Source: Amoebophrya sp. A120 (taxonomy: Eukaryota; Sar; Dinophyceae; Syndiniales; Amoebophryaceae). Taken from it: DNA of 64,000 nucleotides. Below are positions 12,049-25,053 of this stretch, piece after piece. A model generated the notes under the pieces. That model was not told the origin of the DNA. It saw nothing but the letters and a program-made list of their open reading frames with translations, and ran no database searches. The position numbers were made by a program, and so were the translations under genes. Where the stretch lies: positions 12,197,832 through 12,261,831 of the forward strand of contig CAJINV010000001.1 of the NCBI GenBank assembly GCA_905178155.1, read 5' to 3'. Each line of letters opens with the position of its first letter. The first letter of the stretch is position 1.

Positions 12049-14486
12049 AGAGAAAAAATATCTCTCAGCCTGAAATTTGAATTTCAAATTTGGTATTTCC
12101 CCATCATGATCATGTCTTCTAGTACTACTACTCCCGTGCGCGATGCTTGTTCTGGGAATCGCGACTTGTAACCAAAAGTAAGAACAAATGCGTCAAAAAC
12201 AACTCACGTCAACGTCTAATATTTTCATACGAACTTGAACAAGCAAAGCGGTGTCGTATGTGGTTGTCCCATGCACTGCTTTGCGAGTCATATACTGACA
12301 CCAATTCTAGATATTTTTGACAAAGATGAAGGATGAGTCTGAGCTCACCCCTCAGACTTTGCCGATGAAAAGTAATAAATGGTCACTAAGTATTAACTCG
12401 TCCAGGAACTTCCTGTTCTGGCCGAGAGCGAGATAAACCTCCACCCAGTACCAAAAATTTTCTCCCCCACGAAGAACAAAACAGCACGTTGCTCTCAGCC
12501 GGTGGACAGGACCGCTTGCAGTACTTTCTAGCCCGACCAGCTGCGAATGACTTCGCCGAACTACAACCCTCATGGCCTATCATAGACTACTTCTCATGAT
12601 CTTCCTTGGAATGTCAATGTAGTAGAAAAACTGGTGAGTCCCTTCCGCGGAGGAACAACGTCCATCTGGGGCGGGACAGATATTTTTTGTCGAACAAGAA
12701 GCCTCATGCCTTCTGCAAAAGAATATTTTCATTTTGTGCTTGCAGAAGTTGAAGGGGCTGGGGCTACCACCTATAACGTGTTAAGATAGAAGTTTGACGG
12801 CTGGAATATCGTACGTTTTCCGCACAGCACCTGATTCATACTGCTGATTTTTGCACATATTGGCAGAGGGGGTCTTCTTCAGTTGTTGCCTGACCAGCAG
12901 GAGTGAAAAGGTGGAGGCGGAGTACCAGAAGCTACTGCTATTGAATAACCTGCTCGACAAATAATTCAAATTCCGATTCGTGGCAAGTAAACCTAGCGAA
13001 ATTTTGGTGCAAGCGGCAAAAAGTAAAGCCGACGTTTTGTTTCTTCATGACAGCGTGTGTACAACTTAGGTGGTGGAGCGGGCGACGTCATCGATGTCAC
13101 TACCGCCTCATTGCAACATCCGAAGAACAAGACCAAATGAGGAGGTTTGCTGCGCTAGAGTTTACTTCTTCTGAAGCTTGCGTAAGATGATTGTTAGTCC
13201 TGAATATGGCGATAGCGGCTCTACTCTAGTACTGGTGCTACACTAACGAGTGCCGTGTATCGTTCACAATGTAAAACCCTTTGCCTTTCGTTGCGGGATA
13301 ACTCACTGTGTGCAACTACAGGTAGTACGATTGCGGCTGTTCAATCGGCAGCTGCACAAAATAAAATGAAAAACTGACATCGCGAGCAAGAGTTTAGATT
13401 TTGGCCCCCGCCTCACATTAGAGCCTCGAACAATTTCACAACATACCCATACCGATAAGAAACCCAGATGATTTGTGGTTGCCCTTGACTGCGCGTATTG
13501 AAGGATAGCACAGCCCTAAAATGAAAAATGATGAGAAGAAGTTTCAGACTACCAAATCAACACCCGGCCAAAATGAGGAAGTTCAATGTTTTAGAAGGAG
13601 CAACCGAGTACATTTTACTAGAGAAATGCAGGTACTTAAAACTCTTTTTTCTATGGAGCTGCCGTGAGAAGCTCTTTGTTTTTCAAAGTGTTCGTAGAAG
13701 GATATTAAGGTACAGGGCACGTTGTAACTGTGGAGGCTATCAGTATCACAATAAGAATACTTCAGAAGCAGCAAGTTGTTGGATTCCAAGTCAGTTCGGG
13801 CACAATCGGTTTATTTTTTCTGGTGCGACAAATACAAAAGCAAAAGCAAAACTTGACTGTGCTTTTTCTTATGCTTAACCTCAAGCCTACCCTGCTGCTG
13901 AAGATCTGGTAAGAAACGTGGACAAAAAGGAAAATGGGGTCTGCAGCTAGTCGCTATGCTCGGTCATTCTTCTAAACATTTTTCAGGACTGATGTGATCT
14001 TTTCCCCGGCCCCGATTTTACCCAATAACGCAAGAAAAGTCCTCTTGTGGTGAAGTGGTCGGTCATCTTAGTCACACAAGAAATTCACGGAAAGTAAGAA
14101 ATCAAAATTAATATCGTACAACTACAAAGCCCTCTTCTTCGTGCCAATGTTTTTCACCCCCTCAAGTTTCAAGATAAAGGTTTTCACATCGGTTTAGTTC
14201 GAAAAATATCAAGCACAGCATCAAGCAAGGAAAAACGCATCAACTTTGGAAGCGAAAAGTCTCTAATTCTTGCGTACTCCATGATCTAGGTATCTCTCTG
14301 CTATCTTAATCTAGTGTTTCTTGTTCTTGCTACTTTTTTAGTGGAATAGACCTTACTACGTACCCCTGATCCTGAAGCTACTAGACCCACGGACCACCCA
14401 TTGCCGTCACCATCATGCTAAATATCTTGCTACCCTGCCCTGGCACGACAGTCCACGTTGAACAAGAAAGGTAGGAATCAGGAAAG
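12049..14486. other. intergenic, no gene seen
   Basis: The longest gene-free stretch, about 2.4 kb and AT-rich. The best open frame (13528-13878, +) has no recognisable motif and low-complexity composition. No tRNA-like fold, inverted repeat or introner was seen. Confidence 0.6.
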
Positions 14487-17400
14487 ATGGGCGTGGTCGC
14501 AGAGCAGCTGGCTACCCTGCTGTACAAGGATCTGATCCTCCGGCGGCGGGCGCCTTTCGAGACATTTTGTCTGTGTCTTTGCCCGTGTTTGACGATTATT
14601 CTCGCCTGCAGTTCCTTCATCTTCATCGAAGACTTGCCCCATGTTGTGCCGTTCACAACAGAGGAGAACGCGTATCGTTACTTTTTGCTTACAGGGCACT
14701 GCTCATGTTGTTCAAGAAGAGGCAACTTTACATACAACGACATCATCAAAGTTTGATAATCGAGAAACTTTAACTTACATTTTTTTACAGTGCCCAAGCT
14801 CCGGTCGGCCCTTCCTCGACGTTCCTCTTCGACCCCTTCCCCCTCGATTGCGTTGCGGTCGACGCTATCAAATGCAAATATGTCTGGGTCTGGAACGATG
14901 CAAGGTTTGTCATGCACATTTTGCATGACTCCTGATGTCTGTGATGCATGCCGTAGCATCACAGATTTTGTGAGGCCTTCCTGATGCCTATATCGCATGA
15001 GAAATGCCCTCTCGCCCTGGCAAAAACTGGCCTTCTTTTGCTGTTCATGCAATACAAGTTTTTGTAGAATTCAGACGCAGCATCACAAGTTGCATCCTTC
15101 CAGTTCCAGACATATTTGCAATGCATAGACGCCGTCTCGCTGCTCGCACGCGGAGACATTGACACGGAGGGCAACGGCGGCGGCCCGATTCAGGAGGTCT
15201 CGATTGGGTTGAAGTACACGACCAATTTTGACTGCTTTCTCGGGGCGATCGCGAGCTACATTCCGCTCTGGAACATCATGGTCCGCCAGTTGCGCGAACG
15301 CCCCTCCTGGGTGCCGACGCCGCGGACGTTCGCTGTTATAGATGAGACGCCGGTGCCGCATGGCGGCACTGTGACACGGGGCACCAGCTTCGCGAACTAC
15401 ATGGAGAAACGGTACAACCAGAACATAGCCTTGGTCATGGTTTTCTACAACCTCACCGATTCCTGTTTCCGGAACGAGCAATTGCACTACGTGGACAAAA
15501 ATTTGAGCCCCTACGACGTCGTCCCTGTGTTTGGCTCGTCTGCTTCGGGGTCCAGCTCCACGTCGCCATTCGCCTCGCTGTTCGCCGCGAATGCGACGAG
15601 GAGGCAGTTGACTGTGAGCGAGAGTGGTGACCAGTTTGGGACGAGGGGGGAAGAACAAATGGGAACAGAATCTTCCTTGAACTACTTTGAGCGGCGCGAC
15701 GACATCCGAGAGCTCGCTGTGCCCCCGGGATCCACAGTGGACGTTTCGTCATTCTCCGGCCATGTCACGGACTTTCCGGTGAGCAATATCTACCAAGACT
15801 GTATCACCAACCGCCCGATGGAGTGCTTCAACGCCTGTTTTTTCCAGGACAACAGTTTCCGCACCAACGCGATTGCTGAGATCCAGCAGGCCATGTCCGG
15901 AAGCTCGGTGGTCGCGTCGACGTCCTCTTCGAGGCGGAATCTGGTGGCCGGTGAAGAAGATGTTAGCGAGGATGTGGTGGATTTCATGAAAAACATCGAA
16001 AGTGAATACCGGAAAAATCAACAGACCATGGCATTGGAAAAGAAGCAGAAAGAGGAGGAAAAAAGGCACGAGCTTCTTCAACAAATAGACGGCAATCAGT
16101 GCGCAGACCATGATCAACTATGGTTTCCGCGCAAGAACCCCTTTGACCTGGAAGCGCTGGCAGAGTTTCTCGAACAAACAGCGAAAGCTGTGGTCGACGA
16201 GGCACCAGAAGACGCGGGCTTCTTCTTCCAAGGACGGCTCAAACAAGGTACTGAAACAAGCAGAGTTGTCTCCAACAAGCGCACGCTGCAGAGTAGTTCC
16301 ACTACTTCGTCCGGCAACAGCGGCAACACCGAGCAAGTGGATTGCCGGTCGCTGACCTCCCCGTGCGAATGTGCGCGCCACCGCACCAGTCACGGCTGCC
16401 AGTGGCGGCAGGAGTCCCGACTCCTGCACGGCATGGGGCGGTGCCGCGCGGGCAACAGCCGGCGCAGCGACACGTCGTGCGCGGAGTGCTCCAACCAGGA
16501 GGGGTGTTTAGCCGTTGACTTGTGGGAGCGGCTTGGCGCCAGCCTGCCGCGCTTGTCTCCCGCCGTGCGGCAGTTTGGCGCGGAGTCGGACTTGGAGGAT
16601 TTTATCGCGAAAGTCAATTATCCGGGGGAGCGGACGGAGCAGTGGACCAACGGGGTGAACGGGCTCCTTGAGGATGTCATCGTTTCGGACAGTATCTGTG
16701 CCGCGGTCGTTTTTGCGGACAACGGCAACCGGGCGGTCATCCGGCCCAACGCGACAAGCTCCGCAGGGGTGCAATACGGGCTAGATACGTATCGCTCCGT
16801 GTCGCTCCGCTCCCGCCCAGGCAGCATGCAGGCCTATCAGCTCTCCGGTTTTATCGGCTCACAAGCGGTGCTGAACGACTTCTTGCAGTGCCGTAACGCA
16901 GTCGACATCAGCGACTGCTTGCCCGCCTCGAGGCAAATCGCGCAGCAAGTGCAGCAGCAACAGATGAGTGTAGGTACAACAGTGACGGCGCAACCAGAGC
17001 CGACGAAGAACTACGCCAGTCAAAACGTCTCTCTGATCTCCATGGGAAGCCCCGCGCACCAGCGCAACCCGGTGTTGCAGTACAGTGGTTGGCGTTTGTG
17101 GTCGCAGATGTGGATCTCGTTCTGCTTCCCGGTTTTAACCGTTGCGGGGAAGATTCTGCGCGAAAAGGAGTCGAAGATCCGGGACGGTATGCGGATGATG
17201 GGTCTCCGCGACGCGGCCTTCTACTTGGAAGATTTCGTGTTCAACGCGATGCTGGCGTTTCCGATCGCCCTGTGTGCAGTGATCGCGTTGAGCAACATGC
17301 CGCACATTGTGATCTACAGCGACCCGTTCTTCCTGTTCCTCGTGTTCTTCTTCTGCCTGTGGCACACGCTCTCCTTCGCGGTCTTCCTCACGTCCTTCTT

Positions 17401-20400
17401 CAGCAGCTCCTTGTTCGGGAAAATCGTTTGTTTTGGCATGGTGTTCATGAGCCGGTTGTTTCTGGAGTTGACCGACGGGGGCTGGACCACGAGCCAGATC
17501 CGGGCGCTGGGGCTGTTCTTTCCCAGTTGTGCGTTCAAATACGAGATGATCACTTGGTACAATTTGGAGATCAAGACCGACGGGCTGACCGCGGCAACCA
17601 TCACCTGGCGCAACGACAATTTTTCCGCGCAAGACGGTTTGATCGTGCACATAATCGGCATCTTCATGTACACACTGTTTTTCGCCTATTTCGACCAGGT
17701 GATCCCTACCGAGTTCGGCGTTCCGCAGCCCTGGTACTTTCCTCTCTCAAAAGTCTGGTGGCAGCAAACAGTGTTTGCGACTTTCAAAGGATCAAATACG
17801 AAAGAAGAGCAGACGTCGGCTGCGGGGGAAGTAGAAGAAGAGGAACTGGCAGATGCCACGACTATGGACCGGGATCCGACGTGTTTTGAGAAAAAAACGG
17901 AACAGCAACGCGACGCGGAGCGGCGCGGGGAGTGCGTGCAAGTGAAGAAGTTGCGGAAGGAATTTTTCGTCGACGGGCAAAAGATCGTCGCGGTCGACAA
18001 TTTTTCCACCACGGTCTACAAAAACGAGATCTACGTGCTGCTCGGGCACAACGGCGCGGGGAAAACCACGACGTTCTCGATGCTCACCGGATTGATCCCC
18101 ACCACCGGCGGGACGAGCAGCTTTTTCGGCAATTCCATGCAGTACCACTTGACGAACTGCCGGTCCAAAGTCGGGATGTGCCCGCAATTTTCCGTGCTTT
18201 GGCCGCAGGTGACTATCAACTGCAAAAGTGTATGGGTCTGGAAGAGTGCCAGACTTGTCATGCAGGTTTTCCATGACCGAAGAGGTCTGGTATGTAGGAC
18301 ATAGCATGACAGATTCTGTGAGCGTTCTATCATGTTCATGCCTATCCTGGATGAGAAACTGCCTCTCGATTAGGTCAAAAGTGGGCAGCTTTTGGCAATC
18401 ATGCAACACAGATTTTTTACATGATGCAGATTTAGCATGAGATGTTGCTTTGTTCCAGACCCAGACACTTTTACATTTGATAGTGACCGCGTTGGAACAC
18501 TTGGTCTTGTTCGCCATGTGGAAGGGCGTTTCCAGGGCGGACGCGTACCGCGAGGCCGAGGAACTTCTCCGGGAGCAAAACATGGATCACAAGAAGGACG
18601 CGCTCGCCCGCACGCTGTCGGGCGGGATGCGGCGGAAGCTCTCGCTCGCGATCGCCTTCACGGGGAATCCGGAACTGGTTTTCCTGGACGAGCCTTCGTC
18701 CGGGTTGGACAGCAGTGCGCGGCGGGAGATCTGGAACCTGCTGCGGACGCGGAAGGACAACCGGGTCATCATCCTCACCACCCACTACATGGACGAAGCG
18801 GACGCTTTGGGCGACCGGATCGCGATCATGTCGCAGGGCCGGATCAAATGCTGCGGCTCGCCGAACTTTCTGAAGAACGTGTACGGCTGCGGCTACAACT
18901 TGAGCTTCACACTGACCGAATCCGCCGTGGTCCGAAACAGCGGTGCGAGCCTGTTTTTCTTCCTGCAGGAGGTGCTGAAGCCGTTCCATGTGAAACTGCT
19001 CTCGGTTGCGGGGAAGGATTTACTGTTTCTAGTGCCCTTCGAGGCGTCCGCCTGCTTCGAAAAAGCGTTCGACCGAGTTGAGAAGTACCAGCAGGCGTTG
19101 AAGATTAAGTCGTGGAATTTGTACGTATGCAACCTGGAGGAGGTGTTTTTGAAAATCGCGTCGGACGAGGAGGTATTGCGCGCAAAAACTGCTTCCACGG
19201 TCAATCCCTCCATTCTGGACATGGGAACTAACAACACCGCACGCACCGCGCCTTTCGACGACGACGACGAGCACGCAAGGCTGACGGAGAAAACCGCGAT
19301 AAGCGAAGATGTTGAGGGTACTAGGCATCAAACCGCAGTGAATGAGCACTTCGACCTGCACCTTTCCGCGGGTGCGCACGCCGCAGACCACCACTTGGCG
19401 TCTGTCGTCAAAGGGTCGTCTGAAGTCGCGTCGCGCCAGAACAGCAAGGAAACCATTGAGAAGATTGTGAACGGCACCATGCTGGGCGGAGCCGGCGGAC
19501 GCGACAGCTTCGGTACTGTCGCGTCGCAAGAGCGGTACAGCGAGATCGTAAAGGCACTGGAGGAAGGAGGTGCTTCGTCGGGCGAAGAGCAGAACTTCGC
19601 CGGAACAAGAAGTGGTGCTGGCGTAGTTGTGACGCCTGTTGGTGTTGATGATCCATCCGCTGTTCATACTTCAACTTCCGACGGTGTAGTTTCTGCTTGC
19701 CAAGCGGAAGACCTGGCCGACCACGAGCGGGTTCCGACCCCGCCGGAGAAAAAATCTCCGTTCACTTCCGATCAGGTTCTACCCGAAGTGCTTGGCGTAC
19801 CGACGTCAGGTGGAGGTGGTAAGGACAAATTTTCGGCTGCAACGGGCGGAATGAAACACGGTACACTTACACACGGTGGTGACAGCATGCTCCAGTACAC
19901 GAATGCCGGGTTCTCAAGGCAGATGCAAGCCCTCCTTTGGAAGCGGTACTTGAACTCCAAGCGGGACTTCTGGACGACCTTGGTCCAGCAAACCTGTCCG
20001 GTGTTGCTGACATCGTTGTCGATCATTTTCCTCATCCTGAACCTGAAGGATTTACCCTACCGGCAGCTGACCTACGAAAATGACTACAACACGGACATGG
20101 AAGCTCCGGCGAACCGCTACATTGTGCCGGTCTCGTTTTCCTCAGACGACGTCGAGCAAAACGACTATCAGAGCGGCATTCCTCCCAAGGTGTACACGAC
20201 GCAAAAACCCGCTTTGGCATTGTGGCCGGAGAACCAGCCGTGCAGCACGAAAGGCGGGTGCCAACAAATCAGCAGCGGGCTGAGCACCTCCGCATTGCTG
20301 TCCGCGACGGATAACAGCGTCTCCCAGTCCGAGAACACGGCGTTCGTTATCGCCGGGAGTCAGTGCCCGACCACGCAGCAGGGGGTGTACAGTGGGGTGT

Positions 20401-23400
20401 TGGATTTCGTGTTCTCCGCCTTTCAGAACCAAGTGAACCCGCTGTTGGGTGGCGGCTTCGGCGGCGCCGCCGTGACTGCGGATGCAACGGCAACAACGAT
20501 GTTGAATACGACAGCCACGGTCACCGCCGCGCCGCTGGTTTTCGCGACTACGTCGGGTTCCTTCAGTACCAGCTCACTGGCGACGTCGCGGATCCCAACG
20601 GCGGAGCAGAAGAACAGCTCGATACGGTTTGTCTACGCACTGGAAGATCAGATCCAGTACCGCAAGCCAGATGAGTCGGCGTACGGGGGAGTGCTCCTTG
20701 CCGACAACCGGAATGTCTTACTACACGTGAACCACACGGGCTACCACGCCGCGCCGATCATGCTGCAATACTTCTACAACTACGTCGCGTCCACCGTGTA
20801 TGTCAAAGACCCAGCGACTGGCGTGGAGCAAACACTGCACCACGGCATGACTGACCTCGGGGTCCACCCGCTCCCCCAGACCGCGGACGAGAAGGACTTC
20901 CGCCTGCGGTTCCAAAGCTTCGCCATCGCGTTTAACGTCATGATCTCCTTCGCGTTTGTGTCCTGCTTCTCACTCGTTTTCGTCGTGATGGAAAAGGAGT
21001 CCGAGATCAAGGCGCAGCAGTTTATCAACGGCGTGGACATCCCCACCTACTGGCTCGCGCAGTACGTCTACGACTTTTGCACGTTTTTGTTCCCCATCAT
21101 GTCGCTGCTCATCGTCCTGCCCTTTCTGGAGGTCTGGTCCCTCGTCGGGGCGGACACGCTGCCCGTGTTCCTCATGCTCATGCTGCTGTTCGCGTTGGCG
21201 ATCCCGAGCTTCTTCTACATCTGCGCGCACGGGTTATGCATTGCAAAAGTATCGTACTCGTATAAATGCATTACAAATTTCCTCAGCATGAGAAAGAAAA
21301 TGCGGATTTGCCTTCAGAAAAAAGTTTGTGATGCAAGACTTGCATTTATTATACGAGTACGATACTTTTGCACAGGATACGGGTTCCGCACGGCCAATTC
21401 GGCCATGACCACGGCCTTGGTGATGAACCTGCTCGTCGCGACGGTTCTGTTCATCGTCACCTTCGTGTTCGAATTGATGCCGTTCGTGATCACGCGGAAG
21501 GTCGGCTACTACATGTCCGCGCTGTCCCGCATCTGGCCGGTTTTCACGTTCGGCGAGGGCGTGCGCCGGATGGCCATGGTCAGTTTCATTTGGACCCAAA
21601 ACCCGCCGGACACGATGACGGACTCCTACTACAGCGACTGCGAGGAAAAATACGACAGATTCGAGATCGGCGCGCACTGGTGCTCGCAGAGCATGTGGGA
21701 CAAGTTTGCCGCCGGGCAGGCGTTGACGATTTTAGGCCTGCAAGCGGTCTTCTACATCACGATCGCCATCATCATCGATTTGCTGCAAGAGGACGTGCGG
21801 TTTCGCCAGATTTTCTTCGAGCCCAAATTTGATCCGAGCGTGAACAAAACGGCAGAAATCCGAGCGCTGCGCGACCAGGACGTGGTAGACGAGGAGAACC
21901 GCGTGCACGGCATGCTGGCGCAGGGGCAGGGGGGACACATGATGACGCCGATGACCAGTACGGGAGGTGACCCTGAACAAGATCGAGATCATCCTGGGCA
22001 TCGACAACAAGTCGATCACGACCAGACCGCGGACGATCCAACCACGCGGACCACATCGAGCCACAACCATCGACCTGGTCAAGTCGCGTCGCTGCCGCAG
22101 ATAATTGACCCGGAACAAAAAGTGTCGATCTTCTTCAAGAACGTGAGCAAGCTGTTCAAAGTGAGCACGAAATCCACCGTGATGGGTGCCCCGGTGGTGG
22201 CAAGCGAGACCGGTAGCGGACAGGGGGTCACCCTGACCGGGGCGCCGGAGTTCAAAGACACCAGTTTCACCACCTTCGTGAAGGAAAGGTGCTGCTGTTG
22301 CTGCCCGTGTTTTCGGAAGAAGACCGAGGTCCGCGACGTGCACGCAGTGCGGGACTGCAGTTTCGCACTGCACAAGGGCGACGTTTTCGGGTTGCTTGGA
22401 GCCAACGGTGCGGGGAAAACCACGACGTTCCGGATGATGTGCGGCGTTACGGTGCCCGCGAAAGACCCCGACACGGACATCCGCATTCTCGGCAAGGACA
22501 TTTTCACCCAGCGCGCAGAGTGCCGCCAGCTGATCGGGTACACGGCCCAAGCCAACCCGCTGTGGATGGGCATGACGGTCCGGGAGCACCTGGAGTTTTA
22601 CGCGATGATCAAGGGCATTCCCCCGCACGAGCTGGCTCTCGTTGTGGAGAAGCAGATGCAGGACCTGGACCTGCTTTCCTACGTCACCAAGCGGGCAACC
22701 AACCTCTCCGGCGGGAACAAACGCAAACTCGTGATCGCCATGTCGCTCATCGGGGCGCCGCCCGTCTTGTTTTTGGACGAGCCGTCCGCTGGGATGGACC
22801 CGGCGGCGCGACGGAAGATGTGGAGCATACTCCACTACATCGCGACGAAGCGAAAGCGCAGCACGGTGATTCTCACCTCGCACAGTATGGACGAGGTGGA
22901 GGCGCTGTGTTCCAAGCTGTGCATCATGACCAACGGCGTGTTCCGCTGCATGGGGTCGCTCTCCCGCATAAAGGAACTGTACGGCAAGGGGTTCGACCTG
23001 TACGCCAAATTCGAGGAGCCGGAAGACGTGCGAATTAAGGCCGTCGTGCGCGAACATTTGATGACGACTGCCATGATAAACAGCACCGTTTCTACAGCAA
23101 CTTTGGACGACCAGCAGCTCGCGACCAAGACCGTTTCGTTGGAAGAAGCGCAGCAAATCCTTCTGGCAGTAGAGGACGTCCTCAAGCTGACTACATCAAC
23201 AGAGGCTGGTGATGCAATGAAACAAGAGCACACAACTTCAACTTCTTACGTCACAAGCGTAAAACAGCAGTTGCAGCAGATGCTAGTGGAAAAGAACTCG
23301 CCGTTTCCCCACGCGTCCCGCCTGTGGAGTAAGGAGGTGAAATCGAAGGACGACCTGAAGCGCATAAAGGAGGACCGGGTGCGGCTCCTCGCGCTTGGGG

Positions 23401-23852
23401 AATGGTTTTTGTTTGCGTGTTGGCGCATCCGCTTCGCCAGTTTCGTCCAAGAGCGTTTTGCCCACGCCCAGATATTGGAACAGAGGCAAAACGTGTTGCT
23501 GTTCCGGATCGACGCCACGGATTCCAGACGCGTGTTAGACAGTACCAAGAAAGAGGACGACATCGGCGATCACGGTAGTGGCGTGCCGCCGGTGGATGAA
23601 AATGCAACTACCACTGCCATTCCCCATGTGGCGGTAGACGACCACGAAGATGCCGCGTCGCGCATAACAAATCCCGATGAAGCCAGAGGTGCTAGTACGA
23701 GCGGAACGAGTTTCCTAGGTCCGCTGTTTGGACTTTTGGAGAAGCACAAATCCGAATTCCATATCATGGAATACGCAGTGACCCCAACGACACTCGAGCA
23801 AATCTTCAACCAGTTCACGTTGGCGCAAGTCGGAGAGGATGACACACTGTAG
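14487..23852 (+). CDS. ABCA-type full ABC transporter
   Basis: Coding blocks are 14487-14671, 14791-14865, 15133-18213, 18488-21234 and 21385-23852, about 2851 aa. One ordinary GT-AG intron (14672-14790) and three introners interrupt it. The N-terminus has a first membrane segment, then a long lumenal loop with a Cys-rich patch (SLTSPCECARHRTSHGCQW...). TMD1 follows with EKESKIRDGMRMMGL. NBD1 has Walker A GHNGAGKTT (about residue 1060), CPQFSVLWPQ, LSGGMRRKL, LVFLDEPSSGLD and the switch TTHYMDEAD. After a 200-residue acidic/Ser-rich linker, TMD2 carries EKESEIKAQQFINGVDIPTYW. NBD2 has GANGAGKTT (about 2367), LSGGNKRKL, LFLDEPSAGMD and TSHSMDEVE. Both sites look catalytically complete. ABCA proteins move or flip lipids across membranes. 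It is larger than typical ABCA proteins because of lumenal and linker insertions. Confidence 0.93.
14866..15127. mobile_element. introner A1 in the ABCA gene
   Basis: 262 bp flanked by the 5-bp direct repeat GACGC (14861-14865 and 15128-15132). The ends are inverted repeats: TATCAAATGCAAATATG at the left and CATATTTGCAATGCATA at the right, each followed inward by GTCTGG/CCAGAC-type sequence. There is no coding capacity. Exact removal with one repeat copy restores V-D-A-V-S in the first lumenal region. In-register ends would be AC-AG at best, not GT-AG. Confidence 0.9.
18214..18482. mobile_element. introner A2 in the ABCA gene (NBD1)
   Basis: 269 bp between GTGAC repeats (18209-18213 and 18483-18487). 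The terminal inverted repeats are TATCAACTGCAAAAGTG with TGGGTCTGG on the left and CCAGACCCAGAC...TTGATA on the right. It splits NBD1 just after the Q-loop. Removal restores WPQ-V-T-A-L-E-H-L, as expected for an ABCA domain, which proves it must be excised. Possible register ends are GT-TA or TG-AG. Confidence 0.93.
21235..21379. mobile_element. introner B1 in the ABCA gene (TMD2), frame-neutral
   Basis: 145 bp between CGGGT repeats (21230-21234 and 21380-21384). The ends are TATGCATTGCAAAAGTATCG and CGATACTTTTGCACAGGATA. Element plus duplication is 150 bp and contains no in-frame stop, so the host frame reads straight through it. Removal joins ...FFYICAH to GYGFRTANSAM within the membrane domain. 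Confidence 0.9.
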
Positions 23853-25053
23853 GCGGGCTTGACAAAGATCTACGTAGTACGCGCATCAAAGTCGAGCACG
23901 TTGTTTGCAATTATGCATGTGGTCACAGACGAAATGCTCCCGACAGCTGTACGACTCGACGCGTTAGTTCTTGCTCAAGAAACAGAAAGAAAGCAAAGGT
24001 AACTTCACGCGTCGCGGAATGTTGTAAGATTTCCCTTGGTCCTACTAGTTTGTTTCTGTTTCGCTCTTTTTGTTTTTTTGGATTTGTCGGTTACGATTTT
24101 GAAGCGATGGATCACGAATTCACGATCTGCGTCAGCACTATTTTCGATCGACATGCCGAACAGGTTGTGATCGACGAAAGAAAGTAAGAGGAAAGAACCA
24201 CTGGAAGTTCAAATTGGCAAGAACGCGCAACACAGCGCGCGCTGCAACGGCACACTAGTAAGTGCTACTGGAGATGTTCAGCTTCAGCAATGATAGCATG
24301 ACGCAAGCGCGCCTACTTGCAGTCTGATCAAAATGAAAGCTCAGTTGACCGACGAGGTTTTTGCTCGCATCCGAAAAATCAAAAAAGATCTCCGCCACAA
24401 CCCCGATCCTCGCCTGCCGCTTGTATGCAAACAGCATCGGCGAACTGCAGGCGGCACACAAGAGTTGCGGGAGGAAACTGCGTTTTTCTTTCTATCTCTT
24501 GTTTCTTCCGATGCATGCCATTGGCGGGAACAATAACAAGAGATAGAAATGAAAATTATCGTCTAGCAACAAGTTCAAGTGTAGCTGTAGGTGTGAACAA
24601 GCGATCGCTCTCTAAACTTGCTCAAGAGGTAAGATCCTTGTGATGACGATCAATGTCTCGTTATTCCATTTTTCACTAAAGTTAGTTGTAATCTGGCTGT
24701 GCAAATGGCTCCCTTCTATGTATCTATGTATTTAATGTCAGCATAGCATCGTTTGTGCCTGCCGTAATATGAAGTTTCTTTGATATCAATCAACTAACTT
24801 ACAGCGTAAAACTAATACCGAACGTAACGTCAGAGCAGCTTCGTTGCAGCTCTAACGGCAACTAGAAAAATCCAGAATTTCGAACCCTGAAAACTTTTCA
24901 ACATCCAAATCTGTACACATTGACTGTTGTATGATTTTCACGTAGTACATTCTCGTTTTTACACACGACCCGTGTAAATTTCTACTAGCTAGACTTGATT
25001 TATTTACTTTCGCTTTCTTCCGAACCTCGACAACAGAAAACCGAGATCAAAAG
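23853..25053. other. intergenic, no supported gene
   Basis: About 1.2 kb after the transporter. A short frame at 24333-24536 (MKAQLTDEVFARIRKIKKDL...) looks mildly protein-like and could be an exon, but no partner exon or family supports it. The rest is AT-rich. Confidence 0.5.

Noticed and set aside
13528-13878. 116-codon + frame in the large intergenic region
   Set aside because: AT-rich, no recognisable motif, no neighbouring exon.
14866-18482. Introner interiors considered as coding transposons
   Set aside because: Elements are at most 321 bp and all their frames are short; no transposase motif.
21732-23156. 474-codon open frame on the minus strand
   Set aside because: Lies wholly antisense to the well-supported second ABC half of the transporter; an effect of high GC third positions.
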